Shown one piece after another: positions 26,726 through 36,185 of a stretch of DNA of 64,000 nt (positions are counted from its first letter, which is position 1; each line of letters opens with the position of its first letter). Position numbers and translations under genes: made by a program. Source of the stretch: Novosphingobium album (ex Hu et al. 2023) (GTDB lineage Bacteria; Pseudomonadota; Alphaproteobacteria; Sphingomonadales; Sphingomonadaceae); contig NZ_JALHLE010000011.1 of assembly GCF_022832385.1 (NCBI RefSeq), forward strand, positions 1 through 64,000. The letters run 5' to 3'. The notes under the pieces were generated by a model. That model worked only from the letters and a program-made list of their open reading frames with translations. It ran no database searches and was not told the origin of the DNA.

Positions 26726-28107
26726 GACGCGTCGAACTTCGCGTTGGGCCTGAACAATTCCGCATCAAGGTGAATGCCGTGTGCGGCCAATGCATTCGCG
26801 AACTTGGGCCGGATCCCCGTCGCCTCGAAATGGCCGAGGACGTTGCCATCGGCATCGCGTCCGGTCATGACGAAGCGATAGATCTCCTGCATCGTGATCG
26901 TCTCGCCTTCCATGCCGGTGATCTCGGACAGGCTCATGAGCTTGCGCTTGCCGTCGCTCAGGCGCGCGATCTGGATGACGACATGCAGCGCCGATGCAAT
27001 CTGGGAACGGGCCGACTTCGGCGAAATATCGATGCCGCTCATGCCGATCATTTGCTCGACGCGCGAAAGGGCGTCTCGCGGCGTATTGGCGTGAATGGTG
27101 GTCATGGAGCCGTCATGGCCGGTGTTCATGGCCTGAAGCATGTCGAACGCCTCGCCGGAGCGGCATTCGCCGACGATAATCCTGTCTGGGCGCATTCGCA
27201 GCGCGTTCTTGACGAGATCGCGCTGCGTAACCTCACCCTTGCCCTCGATATTGGGCGGTCGGGTTTCCAGACGGGCGACGTGATCCTGCTGCAGTTGCAG
27301 TTCGGCGGAGTCCTCGATCGTGACGATGCGCTCGCGCGGGCCGATATAGCTGGACAGCGCATTCAGCAACGTCGTCTTGCCCGAACCTGTGCCGCCCGAA
27401 ATGAGAATGTTGTAGCGCGCCTCGACGATGGCCTTGAGCATTTCGGCGACCTGACGGGGAACACTGCCCAACTCGATCATCCGGTCCATGCTGATCGGCT
27501 TCTTGGAGAACTTGCGGATCGAGAGCAGCGAACCGTCGATCGCCAGCGGCGCGACGATCGCATTGACACGCGATCCGTCTTCCAATCGCGCGTCGACAAA
27601 AGGCGAGGACTCGTCGATGCGCCGCCCTACCCTGGCAACTATCTTCTGGATGATGCGCAGGAGATGCCGTTCGTCCTGAAACCTCGTCGGGACCTTCTCA
27701 AGCAAACCGTAACGCTCGACAAACACGCTCTTGTGGCCGTTGACGAGAATGTCCGTGATGGTTTCGTCCTTGAGCAACGGCTCAATTGGCCCCAGCCCCA
27801 GCAACTCGTCGAGAATTTCCGTCTCGAGCGCGGACTTCTCAAGCTTGTTCAGGACCTCGCCATCTTCGGCGAGGATTTCAGAGATAATCGCGGAAATCTG
27901 CGCTGTGATCTGTTCGCGCGACAGCTTGTCAAGAGCAGTCAGGTTGACACGATCCAGCAGTTGCTGATGGATTCGCATCTTGAGTTCCGACCGGTGTTCC
28001 CAGCCGGACGGCCTGCTCCCGTCGGCCAGAAAGCTCGACGGAAGATCCTGCACTCCCTGATCGGTCTGTGCGTCAGGCGACTTCGAGTTTCTCTTGACTT
28101 GCCACAT
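26722..28107 (-). CDS. cpaF: Tad pilus assembly ATPase CpaF/TadA
   Basis: The 461-aa protein is a GspE/VirB11-type hexameric ATPase that powers Flp pilus extension and retraction. Walker A is [16 protein letters not shown]. The Asp box, Walker B and His box follow ([42 protein letters not shown]). The N-terminal 100 residues form the usual helical cap. It lies 2 bp after cpaE. Confidence 0.95.
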   Translation of the reverse strand: MWQVKRNSKSPDAQTDQGVQDLPSSFLADGSRPSGWEHRSELKMRIHQQLLDRVNLTALDKLSREQITAQISAIISEILAEDGEVLNKLEKSALETEILDELLGLGPIEPLLKDETITDILVNGHKSVFVERYGLLEKVPTRFQDERHLLRIIQKIVARVGRRIDESSPFVDARLEDGSRVNAIVAPLAIDGSLLSIRKFSKKPISMDRMIELGSVPRQVAEMLKAIVEARYNILISGGTGSGKTTLLNALSSYIGPRERIVTIEDSAELQLQQDHVARLETRPPNIEGKGEVTQRDLVKNALRMRPDRIIVGECRSGEAFDMLQAMNTGHDGSMTTIHANTPRDALSRVEQMIGMSGIDISPKSARSQIASALHVVIQIARLSDGKRKLMSLSEITGMEGETITMQEIYRFVMTGRDADGNVLGHFEATGIRPKFANALAAHGIHLDAELFRPNAKFDAS

Positions 28108-28109
28108 GG

Positions 28110-29309
28110 TCAGGATTGTCCCCCAAGGCGTCCTGCCAGAAGCGCGTCGGCAAGGCTCGCGATGCCGGCACCAAAGCGGCTCTTGCGGTGCACCGCGGAA
28201 ACGAGCCGTCCCTGGTCCTGCGCCGAACTCACTGTGGGATCGTCAAGAGGAATGCTCGCAAGGACCGGATGGTGCAGCGTCTCGGCGACGTCATCCAGGC
28301 TGATCGTTCGGAACAGGCGCTTCTCGAAGCGGTTGACGACCACCACGATATTCGAGGCGGGGATGCCCACCGATCGGAACAGTTCAAGACGTTTCTTCGC
28401 CTGACGCAAGCTGCGGATCGTCATTTCGACAACCAGAACGACCACGTCCGCGGCGGCCGCAGCCGAAAGGGTCCAACTCGTCCAGTTCGCAGGCAGATCG
28501 AGCACAACGGGACTATACTTGTGCCGCAGACCGTCCAGCACCTTGAGAAGACGGTCGGTATCGATGCTTTCCAGAGGCACGATATCGTCTGGTGCCGAAA
28601 TCACGGCCAATCCGTCCTCCGAATGCCGCGCCACCGCATTGATCAGCTCTTCGTCGAGCATTTTGCCGGTGTCGAGCAAATCGACGATCGTGCCCCGGCC
28701 ACTGGCACCGAGCACGTCGGCGACACTGCCGAACTGCAGGTCGAGATCGACTACGGCGGGGACACCTTGCGGCGCTCCTCGCCGGCCAAGTTCCGCAGCG
28801 AGATGGGTCGCGATCGAAGTCGCGCCGCAGCCGCCGATCGAGCGTGCCACCGCGATCATGGGTGCCAGCCGGACACTGTCCACAGCCGCTGCAGAGCGGT
28901 GGGCAAGAGCGTCAAGAGCTGCGTCCAGCAGTTCTTCGGGCACGACAGGCAGCGAGATCACGTCGGCCACACCCTCGCGCACGAGTGTACGCACCAGCGA
29001 CACCGAGACATCCGGAACGGCGGCAATGATCGGCGTGTCGCCGTTGACGCGGTGAAGCTGGACAAGCCGCTCAAGCGAACGCGGATTGGCGGGGTCGACC
29101 TCGATCACCGCCACCGATGCAGACCGTACCTGCGCTCCGGGAATGTCCTGCGAAGGCTCGGCCTCCGCTACTCTCAAGCCAGGAAAAGCATTGCCCGCGA
29201 GGGTGCGGGACAACGCCCCGGAAAACTTTGAGGAGACGACAACGAGAACATCAGCGCAGGATCGCAAATCCAGATCCTTTTCGAATTGCGAAGATCCAAG
29301 CTTTCCCAT
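28110..29309 (-). CDS. cpaE: Tad localisation ATPase CpaE/TadZ
   Basis: The 399-aa protein has an N-terminal receiver-like domain (about residues 20-130) and a ParA/MinD-like ATPase. The deviant Walker A reads GGCGATSIATHLA, lacking the usual signature lysines. A DLDLQFGSV motif and a C-terminal Gly/Ala-rich helix follow. TadZ proteins place the pilus at the cell pole. It lies 9 bp after the cpaD-like gene. Confidence 0.9.
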   Translation of the reverse strand: MGKLGSSQFEKDLDLRSCADVLVVVSSKFSGALSRTLAGNAFPGLRVAEAEPSQDIPGAQVRSASVAVIEVDPANPRSLERLVQLHRVNGDTPIIAAVPDVSVSLVRTLVREGVADVISLPVVPEELLDAALDALAHRSAAAVDSVRLAPMIAVARSIGGCGATSIATHLAAELGRRGAPQGVPAVVDLDLQFGSVADVLGASGRGTIVDLLDTGKMLDEELINAVARHSEDGLAVISAPDDIVPLESIDTDRLLKVLDGLRHKYSPVVLDLPANWTSWTLSAAAAADVVVLVVEMTIRSLRQAKKRLELFRSVGIPASNIVVVVNRFEKRLFRTISLDDVAETLHHPVLASIPLDDPTVSSAQDQGRLVSAVHRKSRFGAGIASLADALLAGRLGGQS

Positions 29310-29318
29310 CTAACCTAC

Positions 29319-29639
29319 TCAGTTGCCCGATGCACCAGAACCTCCGCGGCCACTCAGCATGTTGGAGGTCTTCATGCGCTCGGGGCGCGTCACCTTGTCG
29401 TTGCGATAGCGGTTGATGGCATTCGCAACGTGCTCCCCGCTGGTTTCTGGCACGGCAGTGTCATACTGCGGCGCGGGATCTATGATCTGCGCAGCCATGG
29501 TCTGGCGGTTGGCCTCGCCCCATCCCTTCAGGTCGTCGCCATAGGTCATCGAGGACGATGTGGTGCACCCGCCCAGGACCGAGGCAGCGAGCGCAATGGC
29601 GAAGCTGGGCGCCGCAAATCGCGAAAGGTCAGTATTCAT
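29319..29639 (-). CDS. cpaD: CpaD-like Tad lipoprotein (short)
   Basis: The 106-aa product has a lipoprotein signal ending in LGGCTT and a short conserved patch (YDTAVPETSGEHVANAINRY), recalling the CpaD C-terminal region. CpaD is usually about 200 residues, so this is a reduced form. The ATG at 29639 lies within the 3' end of cpaC (11-bp overlap); an upstream in-frame start at 29744 would bury it in cpaC. Position between secretin and TadZ supports the call. Confidence 0.7.
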   Translation of the reverse strand: MNTDLSRFAAPSFAIALAASVLGGCTTSSSMTYGDDLKGWGEANRQTMAAQIIDPAPQYDTAVPETSGEHVANAINRYRNDKVTRPERMKTSNMLSGRGGSGASGN

Positions 29640-31176
29640 AGCCGTCTCCCTTTGCTGCCGGGGCTGCCTTGTCGCCGGTGTCACTGCCGGCCGCCGGGGC
29701 AGCCGGTGCAACCGGTGCAACCGGGGGTAGTTCCACAGGATCATAGGGCTGCCCCATCAGGAAGGTGGATGCCTCGTTCGGGTCCTTGATGCGATCGGTC
29801 GGCAGCTGCACCTGCCCGGCCTGCAGCGGCGCGACGAGGTGCGGAGTGACGACGATCAGCAGTTCGGTCTCGCCCTTCTGGAATTGGGTGGACCGGAACA
29901 GCGCCCCCAGGATCGGGATCGAACCGAGCAGCGGCATCTGCTGGATGTTGGTCTTGAAGTCCTTCTGCAGCAGCCCGGCGATGGCGAAGCTTTCGCCGTC
30001 GCGCAGTTCCAGCGTGGTGCTGGCACGGCGGGTGCGCAGGCCCGGGATGGTGATGCCGTTGAGCGTCAGCGACGCGCTCGGGTCGATCTCGCTCACCTCC
30101 GGCTCGACGATCAGGTTGATCGTCTTGTCACCGAGCACAGTGGGGGTGAAGCCCAGGCTGACGCCGAAGGGCTTGAATTCCACGGTGATCGCCGTGCCAT
30201 TACCGCTGCCGACGCCACCCCCGCCGCTCGACTGGGCCACGGGCACCGGGAATTCGCCGCCGGCCAGGAACGAGGCCTTGTCGCCCGAAAGCGCAATCAG
30301 CGTCGGCTGCGCCAGCGTCTTGGAAAGGCCTCGCTCCTCCAGCGCATTCAGCATGGCATCGATGCTGACATTGCCGATGCTGAAGCTCTTGCGCAGGATG
30401 CCGAACATGCCCGTAATGCCGGTGGAACCGAGATAGGCCTCGGTACCACCATCCACAGTGCGTGAAAGCAGGTTGCCGGCCGCATCGAAATTGTCCGTAA
30501 TCGTGCCGGGTGTGCCTGGCACATATGCGGAGCCGCGCCCCGTAATTCCGGAGAAACTGCCATTGCGCGACACGCCGAAACCGTTGACGCCGATCTCGCG
30601 CCCGGCAGTCCGGTTCACTTCGGCGAAGCGCACTTCCAGCATGACCTGCTGGCTCGACCCCACCGACATCAGGTTCACCACCTTGTCGCCGGCGTAGGTT
30701 CTGGCGATCTGCACCGCACGGTCGACCGCACCGGAATCGTTGACGACACCGGTAAGCACGATCGAATCGTTGGAGATGCGCGCCGAGATCTGCTCGTTCG
30801 GGATCAGATCATGCAACTGGCTTTCCAGCGCTTCCACGTCCGGCCCCACGGCAATATCCAGCACCGACAGCACGCGGCCCGCGCTATCGTAGAGCGTAAG
30901 GCTGGTGGTGCCCATTTTCTTGCCCAGCACGTAGATCGAGCGGTCGGTAACGGGCAGGATGTCGGCGATTTCGTCGCTGCCGATCATGGCCTTGGCGATC
31001 GGCCGGTCGGCGCTGACCACCTGGCTCTTGTTGAGCGGCACCTGCAGGGTGCCTGCCCGCAGCGAAGAGCCGTCATAGCCTGCGGCATGCGCGGCCATCG
31101 GACCCGCCACCGTCAGGCCCGCGGCCATGGCACAGGACAGGGCGAGCAGCGCAAGGCGCTTCATCGGTTGGTTCAT
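29629..31176 (-). CDS. cpaC: Tad secretin CpaC/RcpA
   Basis: The 515-aa outer-membrane secretin has a signal peptide (LALLALSCAMAAGLTVAGPMAAHA), a BON/N-terminal domain (IAKAMIGSDEIADILPVTDR) and the secretin domain (LEVRFAEVNRTAGREIGVNG; LRDGESFAIAGLLQ). A proline/alanine-rich tail follows. The ATG at 31176 lies 1 bp after the cpaB stop; ATGs at 31188 and 31164 are alternatives. Confidence 0.93.
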   Translation of the reverse strand: MNQPMKRLALLALSCAMAAGLTVAGPMAAHAAGYDGSSLRAGTLQVPLNKSQVVSADRPIAKAMIGSDEIADILPVTDRSIYVLGKKMGTTSLTLYDSAGRVLSVLDIAVGPDVEALESQLHDLIPNEQISARISNDSIVLTGVVNDSGAVDRAVQIARTYAGDKVVNLMSVGSSQQVMLEVRFAEVNRTAGREIGVNGFGVSRNGSFSGITGRGSAYVPGTPGTITDNFDAAGNLLSRTVDGGTEAYLGSTGITGMFGILRKSFSIGNVSIDAMLNALEERGLSKTLAQPTLIALSGDKASFLAGGEFPVPVAQSSGGGGVGSGNGTAITVEFKPFGVSLGFTPTVLGDKTINLIVEPEVSEIDPSASLTLNGITIPGLRTRRASTTLELRDGESFAIAGLLQKDFKTNIQQMPLLGSIPILGALFRSTQFQKGETELLIVVTPHLVAPLQAGQVQLPTDRIKDPNEASTFLMGQPYDPVELPPVAPVAPAAPAAGSDTGDKAAPAAKGDGYEY

Positions 31177-31177
31177 C

Positions 31178-32059
31178 TCAGGACCCATGGCGCACCTCGT
31201 ATTCGGTCGGGCTAACACCGCGCACCACGGTCATCGAGGGACCGGTGCGGCGGGGCGGCGCGAAGACACCGGCAGGACGCGCGGGCGCGCCTCGCGGGGC
31301 CGCGTTGGCGTTCTTCGCGGGAATATAATATTTGCTGACCGTCAGGTCGCGCGGCACCACCGTCTTCGGCAGCCCCTGCGTCTGGTCCGCCACGTTGCGC
31401 AGCGCCAGGTCGAGCGCGCCGACCTTTGTGGCAAGCGCCAGTTTCTGCGCCTGCTGGGTGGTGACCTGCAGCGTTGCGGTCTTGCCCACCTGAGCCTTGG
31501 TCTGCTGTTCGTCTGAAATCAGGTCGATGCCCAGGACCGGTACGGCCTGAAGCACCACGTCGGTCATCTTGTCGTCGCCATCGGCGCCGTCGCCGGGGAT
31601 CTGGCGCGTCAGCAGCACGTCGACAATGTCGCCGGGACGTACATACCCGCCCACGCCAGAATCGGCGGAGATCTTGACCGTAAACGCCAGCATGCCCTCG
31701 GGCAGGTTGGCCGAGAGCGTCGCGCGCCCGTTGGCGCCGGAAACCTTGGACGCGAGCACCGGCTCGCCGATCACGATCGGACGCAAAGCAACCCGGTTCT
31801 TGGTCACCTCATCGATCGAGGTAAAGGCGCCCTGCGGCACCGAGTCCGCCGGCCAGGCAGCCAGGCGCACGTTCTGCTGGGTAATCGCGCTGCCGAAGGC
31901 CATGTCCTGCATCGCCACAACGACGCGCGCCATCTTGGCTTTTTCGGCGGCCTGCTCGGTTCGCTTTTCAACGCCGCTGAAATAAGCGTTGCCCATGATT
32001 ACTGCTATCAGGCCGACAAAAATGGCCACCGCAGCAATAATGATATTGCGCCCCCGCAT
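31178..32059 (-). CDS. cpaB: Tad assembly protein CpaB/RcpC
   Basis: The 293-aa protein has an N-terminal membrane helix (IIIAAVAIFVGLIAVIMG), a SAF domain (VVVAMQDMAFGSAITQQNV) and an RcpC-like region, and ends in a short basic tail. In Tad systems it is periplasmic and associates with the secretin. It follows flp, separated by a terminator-like hairpin. Confidence 0.92.
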   Translation of the reverse strand: MRGRNIIIAAVAIFVGLIAVIMGNAYFSGVEKRTEQAAEKAKMARVVVAMQDMAFGSAITQQNVRLAAWPADSVPQGAFTSIDEVTKNRVALRPIVIGEPVLASKVSGANGRATLSANLPEGMLAFTVKISADSGVGGYVRPGDIVDVLLTRQIPGDGADGDDKMTDVVLQAVPVLGIDLISDEQQTKAQVGKTATLQVTTQQAQKLALATKVGALDLALRNVADQTQGLPKTVVPRDLTVSKYYIPAKNANAAPRGAPARPAGVFAPPRRTGPSMTVVRGVSPTEYEVRHGS

Positions 32060-32090
32060 TTACTCGCCCCCTTTATTTCCACCTGACAGA

Positions 32091-32117
32091 AAACTCCCGC
32101 CACCGAAGCGACGGGAG
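32091..32117 (-). terminator. Terminator-like hairpin between flp and cpaB
   Basis: On the reverse strand a CTCCCG/CGGGAG stem with a 12-base interior (32094-32117) is followed by TTTTC. Placed between the pilin gene and the assembly genes, it would let most transcripts stop after flp, giving excess pilin. Confidence 0.6.
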
Positions 32118-32141
32118 CTTACCTGGTAAGATCAACGATTA

Positions 32142-32321
32142 TCAGCCATAGGTATAGCCGCCGATAACAGTAGCAGCAGACTGAAGAGCAGTACCGATCG
32201 CGTCACCCAGAGCGATCGCGCCGGCAGCGATACCCGTGCCGATAATGGCAAGGATCAGAACGTATTCGGCAGCAGCTGCACCCGATTCATCACGAACGAA
32301 AGCGTTAAGGAACTTGGTCAT
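32142..32321 (-). CDS. flp: Flp-type major pilin
   Basis: The 59-aa prepilin begins MTKFLNAFVRDESG. The class III cleavage site follows (G before AAAAEY), then a single hydrophobic helix (VLILAIIGTGIAAGAIALG) and a short tail ending GGYTYG. Flp pilins of 50-70 residues form the Tad fibre after cleavage by CpaA. Codon use is narrower than in its neighbours (many GCT, GGT, ATC), as in highly expressed genes. A long AT-rich leader lies upstream and a terminator-like hairpin downstream. Confidence 0.95.
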   Translation of the reverse strand: MTKFLNAFVRDESGAAAAEYVLILAIIGTGIAAGAIALGDAIGTALQSAATVIGGYTYG

Positions 32322-32872
32322 GGCAATTCACCCACATTGTTGCCCGAGCCCGAACCGGACGCGGAAAGAGAGAAGGATCAGGCACCACAGAAACCCCTCT
32401 GCAAGCACCCGTCCCGGGAAGGAGAGAAAACCGGAAGTCCGAAAATAAACCCCTCACTTTCAAGAGCTTGAAGGCTTGTTTCGAGTTCCATTCATTCCCC
32501 CTCGGGATGCCTGTAGTGTCGCCATTGCCGTTAGTTAGGTCAACTAATTACAGCGACCTTCGTATAACCATTGGTTTACAGTACGTTAAACGACCAGCAT
32601 GTTAAGTCAATTGGTTAATTGCTAAAAAAGATTACATTTTCAGACATCGCAGCACTGCGATTCTTGCAGGGAAAATACCGGAATGTGCAAAATTGCACTT
32701 AACATGATTCGCCCAAGTTAACCTGGGCAACCAACTCTCCCGGTCCGCAATTTCCGTCTGTAATGCTTGCCGGGGAGCAGAAATGACAAAAACAGCCTCA
32801 AAGCAGCCTTTAGCTGAAACTTAACCCTGTTGTGCGACGTTGCATTCACGACGACAATGTGAAGGCATGTAC
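32322..32872. promoter_or_regulatory. Divergent AT-rich regulatory region of flp
   Basis: This 551-bp gap has no gene I can support. Its middle part (about 32520-32720) is strongly AT-rich. It holds a perfect 6-bp inverted repeat TTAGTT-N5-AACTAA (32531-32547), several TTAA motifs (including TTAA-N9-TTAA near 32603) and GTTAACC at 32717-32723. These are plausible binding sites for the flp promoter, possibly CtrA-like, but the canonical TTAA-N7-TTAA spacing is not met. Confidence 0.45.
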
Positions 32873-33694
32873 ATGACGCAGATCGCAGACATGATCGCAC
32901 GAGCCACGGCCCCATGGCGCGCCGCGCTGCACCGGCGCACCCGCAGCGCGGTCGGCTTTCTTGACCTGCGCATGGAACTGCTGATCGCCAACTGGATCGC
33001 GGTGATGTTGCTGGCAGGCGCCGTGAAGGTGGCCGCCGCGCCCGTGGGTGCCCGCAGCCCGGCCGGCTGGGCGATGATGTTCCTGCCCTTCCTGCTCGTC
33101 ACGCTCGCCCCGGTGGCCGGATACCGCGTCGCCGCCGGCAGCTTTCCGCGCGGACTGCTTTCCGCCCAGCCTTTCTTTCGCCTCGCCCGGCTCGGCCAGT
33201 GGCGCCAGCTCGACGTGGCCGAGGCGCACCGCAACCCTGCCTTCGGCCCGCTGGGCTTCATGACCTCGCTGCTGATCGGCCTGCTGCTGAACGTTCCGGT
33301 GCGCACGGCCGAATACCTCGTGACGATACCCGCCATCGCCCCCGGCGCACCGCAATGGGCACATGTTCTGGTACACGCGATGACGCTTGACCTGATCGTG
33401 ATGAATTTCTTCTACATGGTCTGCTTTGTCATGGCCCTGCGCTCCGTGCCGATGTTCCCGCGCATGCTGGCCTTCGCCTGGCTGATGGATCTCACGCTGC
33501 AGTTCGCGATCGCCGGACAGGTATCCAGCGCCCCCGGCCTGCCGCCCGCCGTGGGCGACGCACTCGCCTCCCTGCTTCACGGCAATATCCAGAAAGTACT
33601 GATCAGCGTGGTCGTCTGGCTGCCCTACCTGCTGGTCTCCGAACGGGTTAACGTGACCTTCCGCCGCCGCACCCGAATCAGCATCGCCAGCTGA
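32873..33694 (+). CDS. DUF2569-like membrane protein
   Basis: The 273-aa protein has about five or six membrane helices (LIANWIAVMLLAGAVKVAAA, GWAMMFLPFLLVTLAPVAGY, LDLIVMNFFYMVCFVMAL). It ends in VLISVVVWLPYLLVSERVN, recalling the C-terminus of DUF2569 proteins. The ATG at 32873 is chosen because GAAGG lies 7 bp before it. It is encoded divergently from flp and ahead of the TadG/TadE genes, so a link to the pilus is possible but unproven. Confidence 0.6.
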   Translation: MTQIADMIARATAPWRAALHRRTRSAVGFLDLRMELLIANWIAVMLLAGAVKVAAAPVGARSPAGWAMMFLPFLLVTLAPVAGYRVAAGSFPRGLLSAQPFFRLARLGQWRQLDVAEAHRNPAFGPLGFMTSLLIGLLLNVPVRTAEYLVTIPAIAPGAPQWAHVLVHAMTLDLIVMNFFYMVCFVMALRSVPMFPRMLAFAWLMDLTLQFAIAGQVSSAPGLPPAVGDALASLLHGNIQKVLISVVVWLPYLLVSERVNVTFRRRTRISIAS

Positions 33695-33749
33695 TCCTTA
33701 CAAGGCAATGTTTCGTTCCGAATTGGGGCAACCGCATCCGGCACCGGCT

Positions 33750-33787
33750 GTTAACATACATAGCTGATTGACCCTCCGGCGGTTAAC
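33750..33787 (+). promoter_or_regulatory. Direct repeat of GTTAACAT upstream of tadG
   Basis: GTTAACAT occurs at 33750-33757 and 33782-33789, 32 bp apart (three helical turns). Each copy is followed by a similar ATAG sequence. It lies about 70 bp before the tadG start and matches the hexamer found at the two-component and flp promoters. Confidence 0.4.
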
Positions 33788-33857
33788 ATGCGATAGTTGA
33801 GGTGTAAGAAGTTACGCTTCTTTTGTACTTTCGCGTGACTATCCCCGGGGGCGGCCC

Positions 33858-35255
33858 ATGAATGTTTTCCCAGCCCTGGCAACTTTTGTTAACCGGTTCG
33901 CCCGCTGCACCTCGGGCGCGACGGCCACGATGGTTGCGCTCATGCTCATCCCGATTCTGGGTGCCACGGCCCTTGCGGTGGACGCGGGCTACTGGTTCTA
34001 CAAACAGCGCGACATGCAGAGCGCCGCGGATTCCGCCGCGCTCGCTGGCGCCCGTACGCCAGATGAGGCGAGCGACCCCAACGACGACTTCATCAATGTC
34101 GCGCGCGGCACGGCCGCCAAGTATGGTTATGTCAACGGCGAAGGCAGCGTGACAGTCGATGTCAGCCGTGTCACCTGCCCTTCGGCCGATCCAACCGCCG
34201 CGCCCGGCTGCACGCAAGTGGTGATCGGCTACGACTCACCCCTGTTCTTCTCGCCCATTGTCGGCTTCGCTGGAAACAAGAGCGGAAAGCAGGGCGTGGC
34301 CGCGATGGCCGTCGCGGGCGACCAGGCAGGCGACGCCCCGGAATTCTGCATCGTGACGCTGGGACAAGATCTCGGGTCCAAAGTCAACGGCCTCGAGGCG
34401 AACGGCGTGCCGGATGCGGACCTGAACGGATGCGACATATTTTCCAACGACAATGCAACCTGCAACGGACACAATCTCAATGCGGGAACCGTTTATACCG
34501 TCGCCGTCGATGGCAAGGACAACAGCGGTTGCGGCACAGACCATGTCTATGACGTGGATCCCTTTGAAGACCCCTATGCCGAACTGGCTGACAACATTCC
34601 GGCCGACACCTGCACCGGCTATGCGCAAGCGGCCAAGAGCGGCGGTAAGCTATCGATTGGCAACACGGCCAACACCCTCTCGAACGCCGCCACGCTGAGC
34701 GGTACGGTCAAGATCTGCGGTGATGTGCTGCTTACGGGCAATGTCACGCTGAACGACGTGAATCTGGTGATCTATAACGGCCGCCTGATCACGCAGAATT
34801 ACACGTTCAAAGCAAACAGCTCTACTGTCGTGTTTTCCGGCTCGCCCACCGATTCCAAATATTACCACTTTCCGACTGACACGGTCCCCACGCCATCGAA
34901 CACAAGCAATGGCATACTGGACATAACGGCACCGACTTCGGACGCCAATCCGTGGCACGGTGTCGCCGTCTATCAGGACCCTGCCCTCAAGACCAATGTC
35001 GACATTGCACAGGCCGGAAATTCTCCCGCCTTCAATATAACCGGGTTGTTCTATGCGCCCAATTCCAACATCGACTTGCGGGGCATCGTCAACAAGCTGG
35101 GCACCGGCTACAAATGCTTCGTGCTGGTGGCCTACACGGTACAGGTGAGTGGCACGGGTGACATATTCAAGGATGGCGCGCTTGATGAATGCGACGCGGC
35201 AGGCCTGGAAACGCCTACTGTCGGCGTGGCCAGCCACAAGTGGCTCGTGCAATGA
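33858..35255 (+). CDS. tadG: Tad pseudopilin-like protein TadG
   Basis: The 465-aa protein opens with the TadG/TadE N-terminal membrane module (SGATATMVALMLIPILGATA), then DAGYWFYKQRDMQSAADSAALAGA, the standard Flp-Tad N-domain. A long extracytoplasmic region rich in Asn, Thr and Cys follows (NTANTLSNAATLSGTVKICG). No vWA MIDAS is clear. The stop overlaps the tadE start (ATGA). Confidence 0.88.
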   Translation: MNVFPALATFVNRFARCTSGATATMVALMLIPILGATALAVDAGYWFYKQRDMQSAADSAALAGARTPDEASDPNDDFINVARGTAAKYGYVNGEGSVTVDVSRVTCPSADPTAAPGCTQVVIGYDSPLFFSPIVGFAGNKSGKQGVAAMAVAGDQAGDAPEFCIVTLGQDLGSKVNGLEANGVPDADLNGCDIFSNDNATCNGHNLNAGTVYTVAVDGKDNSGCGTDHVYDVDPFEDPYAELADNIPADTCTGYAQAAKSGGKLSIGNTANTLSNAATLSGTVKICGDVLLTGNVTLNDVNLVIYNGRLITQNYTFKANSSTVVFSGSPTDSKYYHFPTDTVPTPSNTSNGILDITAPTSDANPWHGVAVYQDPALKTNVDIAQAGNSPAFNITGLFYAPNSNIDLRGIVNKLGTGYKCFVLVAYTVQVSGTGDIFKDGALDECDAAGLETPTVGVASHKWLVQ

Positions 35256-35773
35256 CCCCGCGCAGCTTTCTTCGTGACTGCTCCGGCGCAGTAGCTGCGG
35301 AAACCGCGCTTGTCTTGATTTTCCTTGTAGCACTGATCGGGCAAGTGCTTGATTTCGGTTGGTATACCTATTGCTCGACTCAGGTTAAGATGGCTGCGCA
35401 GGCTGCTGCAGCCGAAGCCGCAGTAGTCTGCAGCGACGAAACGAAGCTGCCGGCCACGGTCAATTGCGGCTCGGACCTGATCGACAAGATGACAGCCGCG
35501 GCCAACACGGTTTCGATCGGCGGCTCCATCACGGTTACCAATCCGATCAGCGAAGGCTATTTCTGCCACGACGACACCACCGACAAGCTTGTCGAAGTGG
35601 GCACGCTGGACGCCAGGCCGGACGATTGTACGGCGCAGGGTTCGTCGGACATACCCGGCGACTATGTTTATGTGACGGTCAACTACACCTTCACGCCGCT
35701 GTTCCCGGGGCTGTCCGCGGTTTCTCTGGCCGATACCGCGATGACCTCGGAAGGCTGGATGAGGGTTGGATAG
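35252..35773 (+). CDS. tadE: TadE-like pseudopilin
   Basis: The 173-aa protein has the TadE-type start: a short basic stretch, then CSGAVAAETALVLIFLVALI, a membrane helix with the prepilin-like Glu. A soluble Cys-containing domain follows. The ATG overlaps the tadG stop by 4 bp. CpaA is expected to process it. Confidence 0.88.
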   Translation: MTPRSFLRDCSGAVAAETALVLIFLVALIGQVLDFGWYTYCSTQVKMAAQAAAAEAAVVCSDETKLPATVNCGSDLIDKMTAAANTVSIGGSITVTNPISEGYFCHDDTTDKLVEVGTLDARPDDCTAQGSSDIPGDYVYVTVNYTFTPLFPGLSAVSLADTAMTSEGWMRVG

Positions 35774-35776
35774 GCC

Positions 35777-36172
35777 ATGAACACGCTCATCCGTCCGTTC
35801 CTGCGCAACGAGTCCGGGGCCTCTGCGTCCGAGTTCGCACTCGTCCTGCCCCTCGTCCTCATCGTGATATTCGGGGCCATCACTGCTGGCGCGCTGGGCT
35901 ACACGATCGTCAATCTGCAGCAGGCGACTGAAACATCGGCGCGGTGCCTTTCTGCCAAGCGCTCCGACTGTTCGCTGGATAACATCACCACATTCGCGCA
36001 AAACCGCTATTCCGGCCCTTCGCTGAACGGGCTGGCATTCACCGCTGAATGGAATGCCGACTGCAACGGCTACAGGGTCACCGGCAGCGGGACGTTCGGT
36101 TTCTTCATGGGTTCGGGCTTGCTTTCAGTGCCCCTCTCCACGCAGGCCTGCTATCCCGGCTTCAATTCCTGA
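35777..36172 (+). CDS. Second TadE-like pseudopilin
   Basis: The 131-aa protein begins MNTLIRPFLRNESGASASEF, followed by the helix ALVLPLVLIVIFGAITAGAL and LQQATETSARCLSAKRSDC. It is a TadE/TadF-type pseudopilin with a prepilin cleavage site. It lies 3 bp after the preceding gene and completes the rightward Tad set. Confidence 0.85.
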   Translation: MNTLIRPFLRNESGASASEFALVLPLVLIVIFGAITAGALGYTIVNLQQATETSARCLSAKRSDCSLDNITTFAQNRYSGPSLNGLAFTAEWNADCNGYRVTGSGTFGFFMGSGLLSVPLSTQACYPGFNS

Positions 36173-36185
36173 CTAACGCCGCGAT

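Noticed and set aside
26770..28404. Long open frame (544 codons) on the forward strand opposite cpaF and cpaE
   Set aside because: It is antisense to clearly identified ATPase genes, shows low-complexity Arg/His/Asp content typical of GC-rich shadow frames and has no domain.
32600..32720. CtrA box (TTAA-N7-TTAA) in the flp upstream region
   Set aside because: Paired TTAA motifs exist, but the spacings I found are 9, 12 and 15, not 7.
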